From NCBI RefSeq assembly GCF_024614185.1, contig NZ_JAHTLF010000008.1:124001-188000 (forward strand): a stretch of DNA of 64,000 bases. The letters run 5' to 3'. Source of the stretch: Nocardioides carbamazepini. Its GTDB lineage: Bacteria > Actinomycetota > Actinomycetes > Propionibacteriales > Nocardioidaceae. Positions 63,059-64,000 of the stretch are shown here, in pieces (within the stretch, counting starts at the first letter, position 1; each line of letters starts with the position of its first letter). Below the pieces are notes generated by a model, which worked only from the letters and a program-made list of their open reading frames with translations, did no database searches and was not told the DNA's origin. Both the position numbers and the translations under genes were made by a program.

Positions 63059-64000
63059 TCTCCTCTCCGCCGGCGCCTTCTTCGAGCTCTTCCAGCTCCT
63101 GTTCCAGATGTTTGGCGCGCACGGTGCGGCGCGGGGGGAACAGGCCCTCCGGGCGCAGCGTGGCGAGCAGCACGAGCGCCACGCCGAAGGCCAGCACCCG
63201 GAAGTCGTCGAAGTCCCGGAACCGTTGAGGCAGGTAGGCCACCAGGAACGCGCCGACCAGGACGCCCCAACGGTTGCCCTGCCCGCCGACCACGACAGCT
63301 GCGAGATAGAGGATCGAGAACAACAGCAGGAACGACTGCGGGTTGATGAAGCCCTGGCGACTGGCGTAGAGACCGCCGGCGAGACCTCCGATGAACGCGC
63401 CGGTCGCGAAGGCGAGCAGCTTGAACTTGAAGGTCGGGACGCCCATCAGCTCCGCGGCGTCCTCGTCCTCGCGAGTCGCCTCCCAGGCCCGGCCCACCCG
63501 GCTGTTCTTGATGAGGATGTCGGCGATCAGCACGACGATGACCGCCGTGAGCCCCATCCAGTAGTAGGGGATCTGGTCGAGGACGCCGAAGAACAGGAAC
63601 GTCGTCTTGTCGTCGGAGTCGAGCAGCACCGTGCCGTCACCCCAGAACAGGTGCGGGATCTGGAACCAGCCCTCCTCGCCGCCGATGCCCGGTGGCTTGG
63701 CGATGTTCTTGATGCCGCGGGTGTCCCCGAGCCATTCGGTGTTGACCGCGACCAGCCGGATGATCTCGCCGAAGCCGAGCGTCACGATCGCGAGATAGTC
63801 GCCGCGCACGCGCAAGGTGGGAGCGCCCAGGATGATGCCCGAGACCATCGCTGCCACGACTCCGACCGGGATCGCCAGCAGCAGCGGCCAGCTCGCGTGG
63901 AACGAGGTGAGGATCGCCACGGTGTAGGCGCCGATGGCGTAGAACCCGACGTACCCGAGGTCGAGCAGTCCGGCGTACCCGACGACGATGTTGAGGCCGA
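63045..64000 (-). CDS. livM: Branched-chain amino-acid ABC transporter permease LivM (5' end outside window)
   Basis: The open frame runs to the window edge. The visible part holds several helices and the LivM domain: LLDLGYVGFYAIGAYTVAILTSF and GDYLAIVTLGFGEIIRLV upstream, RVGRAWEATREDEDAAELMG (the ATPase-contact loop) and an acidic C-terminal tail (EQELEELEEGAGGEESA). An extracytoplasmic insert with WLGDTRGIKNIAKPPGIGGEEG separates helices. The GTG at 63920 in the frame is internal, since homology continues upstream. Confidence 0.9.
   Translation of the reverse strand, partial: GLNIVVGYAGLLDLGYVGFYAIGAYTVAILTSFHASWPLLLAIPVGVVAAMVSGIILGAPTLRVRGDYLAIVTLGFGEIIRLVAVNTEWLGDTRGIKNIAKPPGIGGEEGWFQIPHLFWGDGTVLLDSDDKTTFLFFGVLDQIPYYWMGLTAVIVVLIADILIKNSRVGRAWEATREDEDAAELMGVPTFKFKLLAFATGAFIGGLAGGLYASRQGFINPQSFLLLFSILYLAAVVVGGQGNRWGVLVGAFLVAYLPQRFRDFDDFRVLAFGVALVLLATLRPEGLFPPRRTVRAKHLEQELEELEEGAGGEESARV

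Overview
The window is high-GC DNA in which the third codon position is almost always G or C, GTG starts are common and genes are tightly packed. The gene set (SepH, DUF4192, DUF6318, DUF3068, an AftD-like arabinofuranosyltransferase, a SigB/HrdD-type sigma factor, an actinobacterial-type PolA) points to an actinobacterium. Nocardioidaceae (Nocardioides or a close relative) fits best; this is inference from gene content. I see no rRNA, tRNA, CRISPR array, insertion sequence or prophage. No gene-free stretch exceeds 300 bases; the longest are 34241-34456 (operator-like repeats) and 18605-18796 (convergent terminator region).

Layout. 1-6.9 kb: end of an MFS transporter, an aldonolactone oxidase, a YchJ-like protein, the cell-division protein SepH, a fused acyl-CoA reductase/SDR enzyme, a sulfurtransferase and a small unknown gene. 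6.9-13.8 kb: an orphan GCS2-type ligase, a large secreted GH78 alpha-L-rhamnosidase with an RTX-like tail, and a DUF4192 protein. 13.9-22.2 kb: DNA polymerase IV, oligopeptidase B, a group-2 sigma factor behind a SigR/SigH-like promoter, coaE, a short acyl-CoA-synthetase-like protein and a PucR regulator. 22.3-26.3 kb: gabT, glutamate dehydrogenase and gabD in one operon. 26.4-29.1 kb: a TetR/SDR pair and serA. 29.2-32 kb: a lower-GC mosaic patch with a DUF6318 lipoprotein, a PKD-domain protein and a DUF222/HNH nuclease. 32-35.5 kb: agmatinase-type ureohydrolase and flavin amine oxidase in one operon, plus a GlxA/AraC regulator. 35.5-42.9 kb: secreted arylsulfotransferase-like protein, rpsA, a methyltransferase and a calcium-binding repeat protein. 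43-55 kb: a cell-envelope glycan locus. 55-64 kb: polA, a thioesterase, a GNAT protein, a polar amino-acid ABC transporter and part of a liv branched-chain amino-acid ABC operon.

The most notable block is 43.7-55 kb. Seven minus-strand genes read as one operon of about 10 kb: AftD-like arabinofuranosyltransferase, second polytopic membrane protein, 43-residue secreted microprotein, GT2, GT4, DUF3068 protein and methyltransferase. A flippase is divergent from it. This recalls the mycobacterial/corynebacterial lipoarabinomannan and arabinogalactan loci, but in a lineage thought to lack mycolic acids. A second theme is nitrogen metabolism: ureohydrolase plus amine oxidase could feed agmatine or putrescine toward GABA, and the gabT-gdh-gabD operon could carry GABA to succinate while recycling 2-oxoglutarate. 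A third theme is gene expression: at least a dozen genes have a TANNNT hexamer ending about 6 nt before the start codon, which indicates widespread leaderless transcription.
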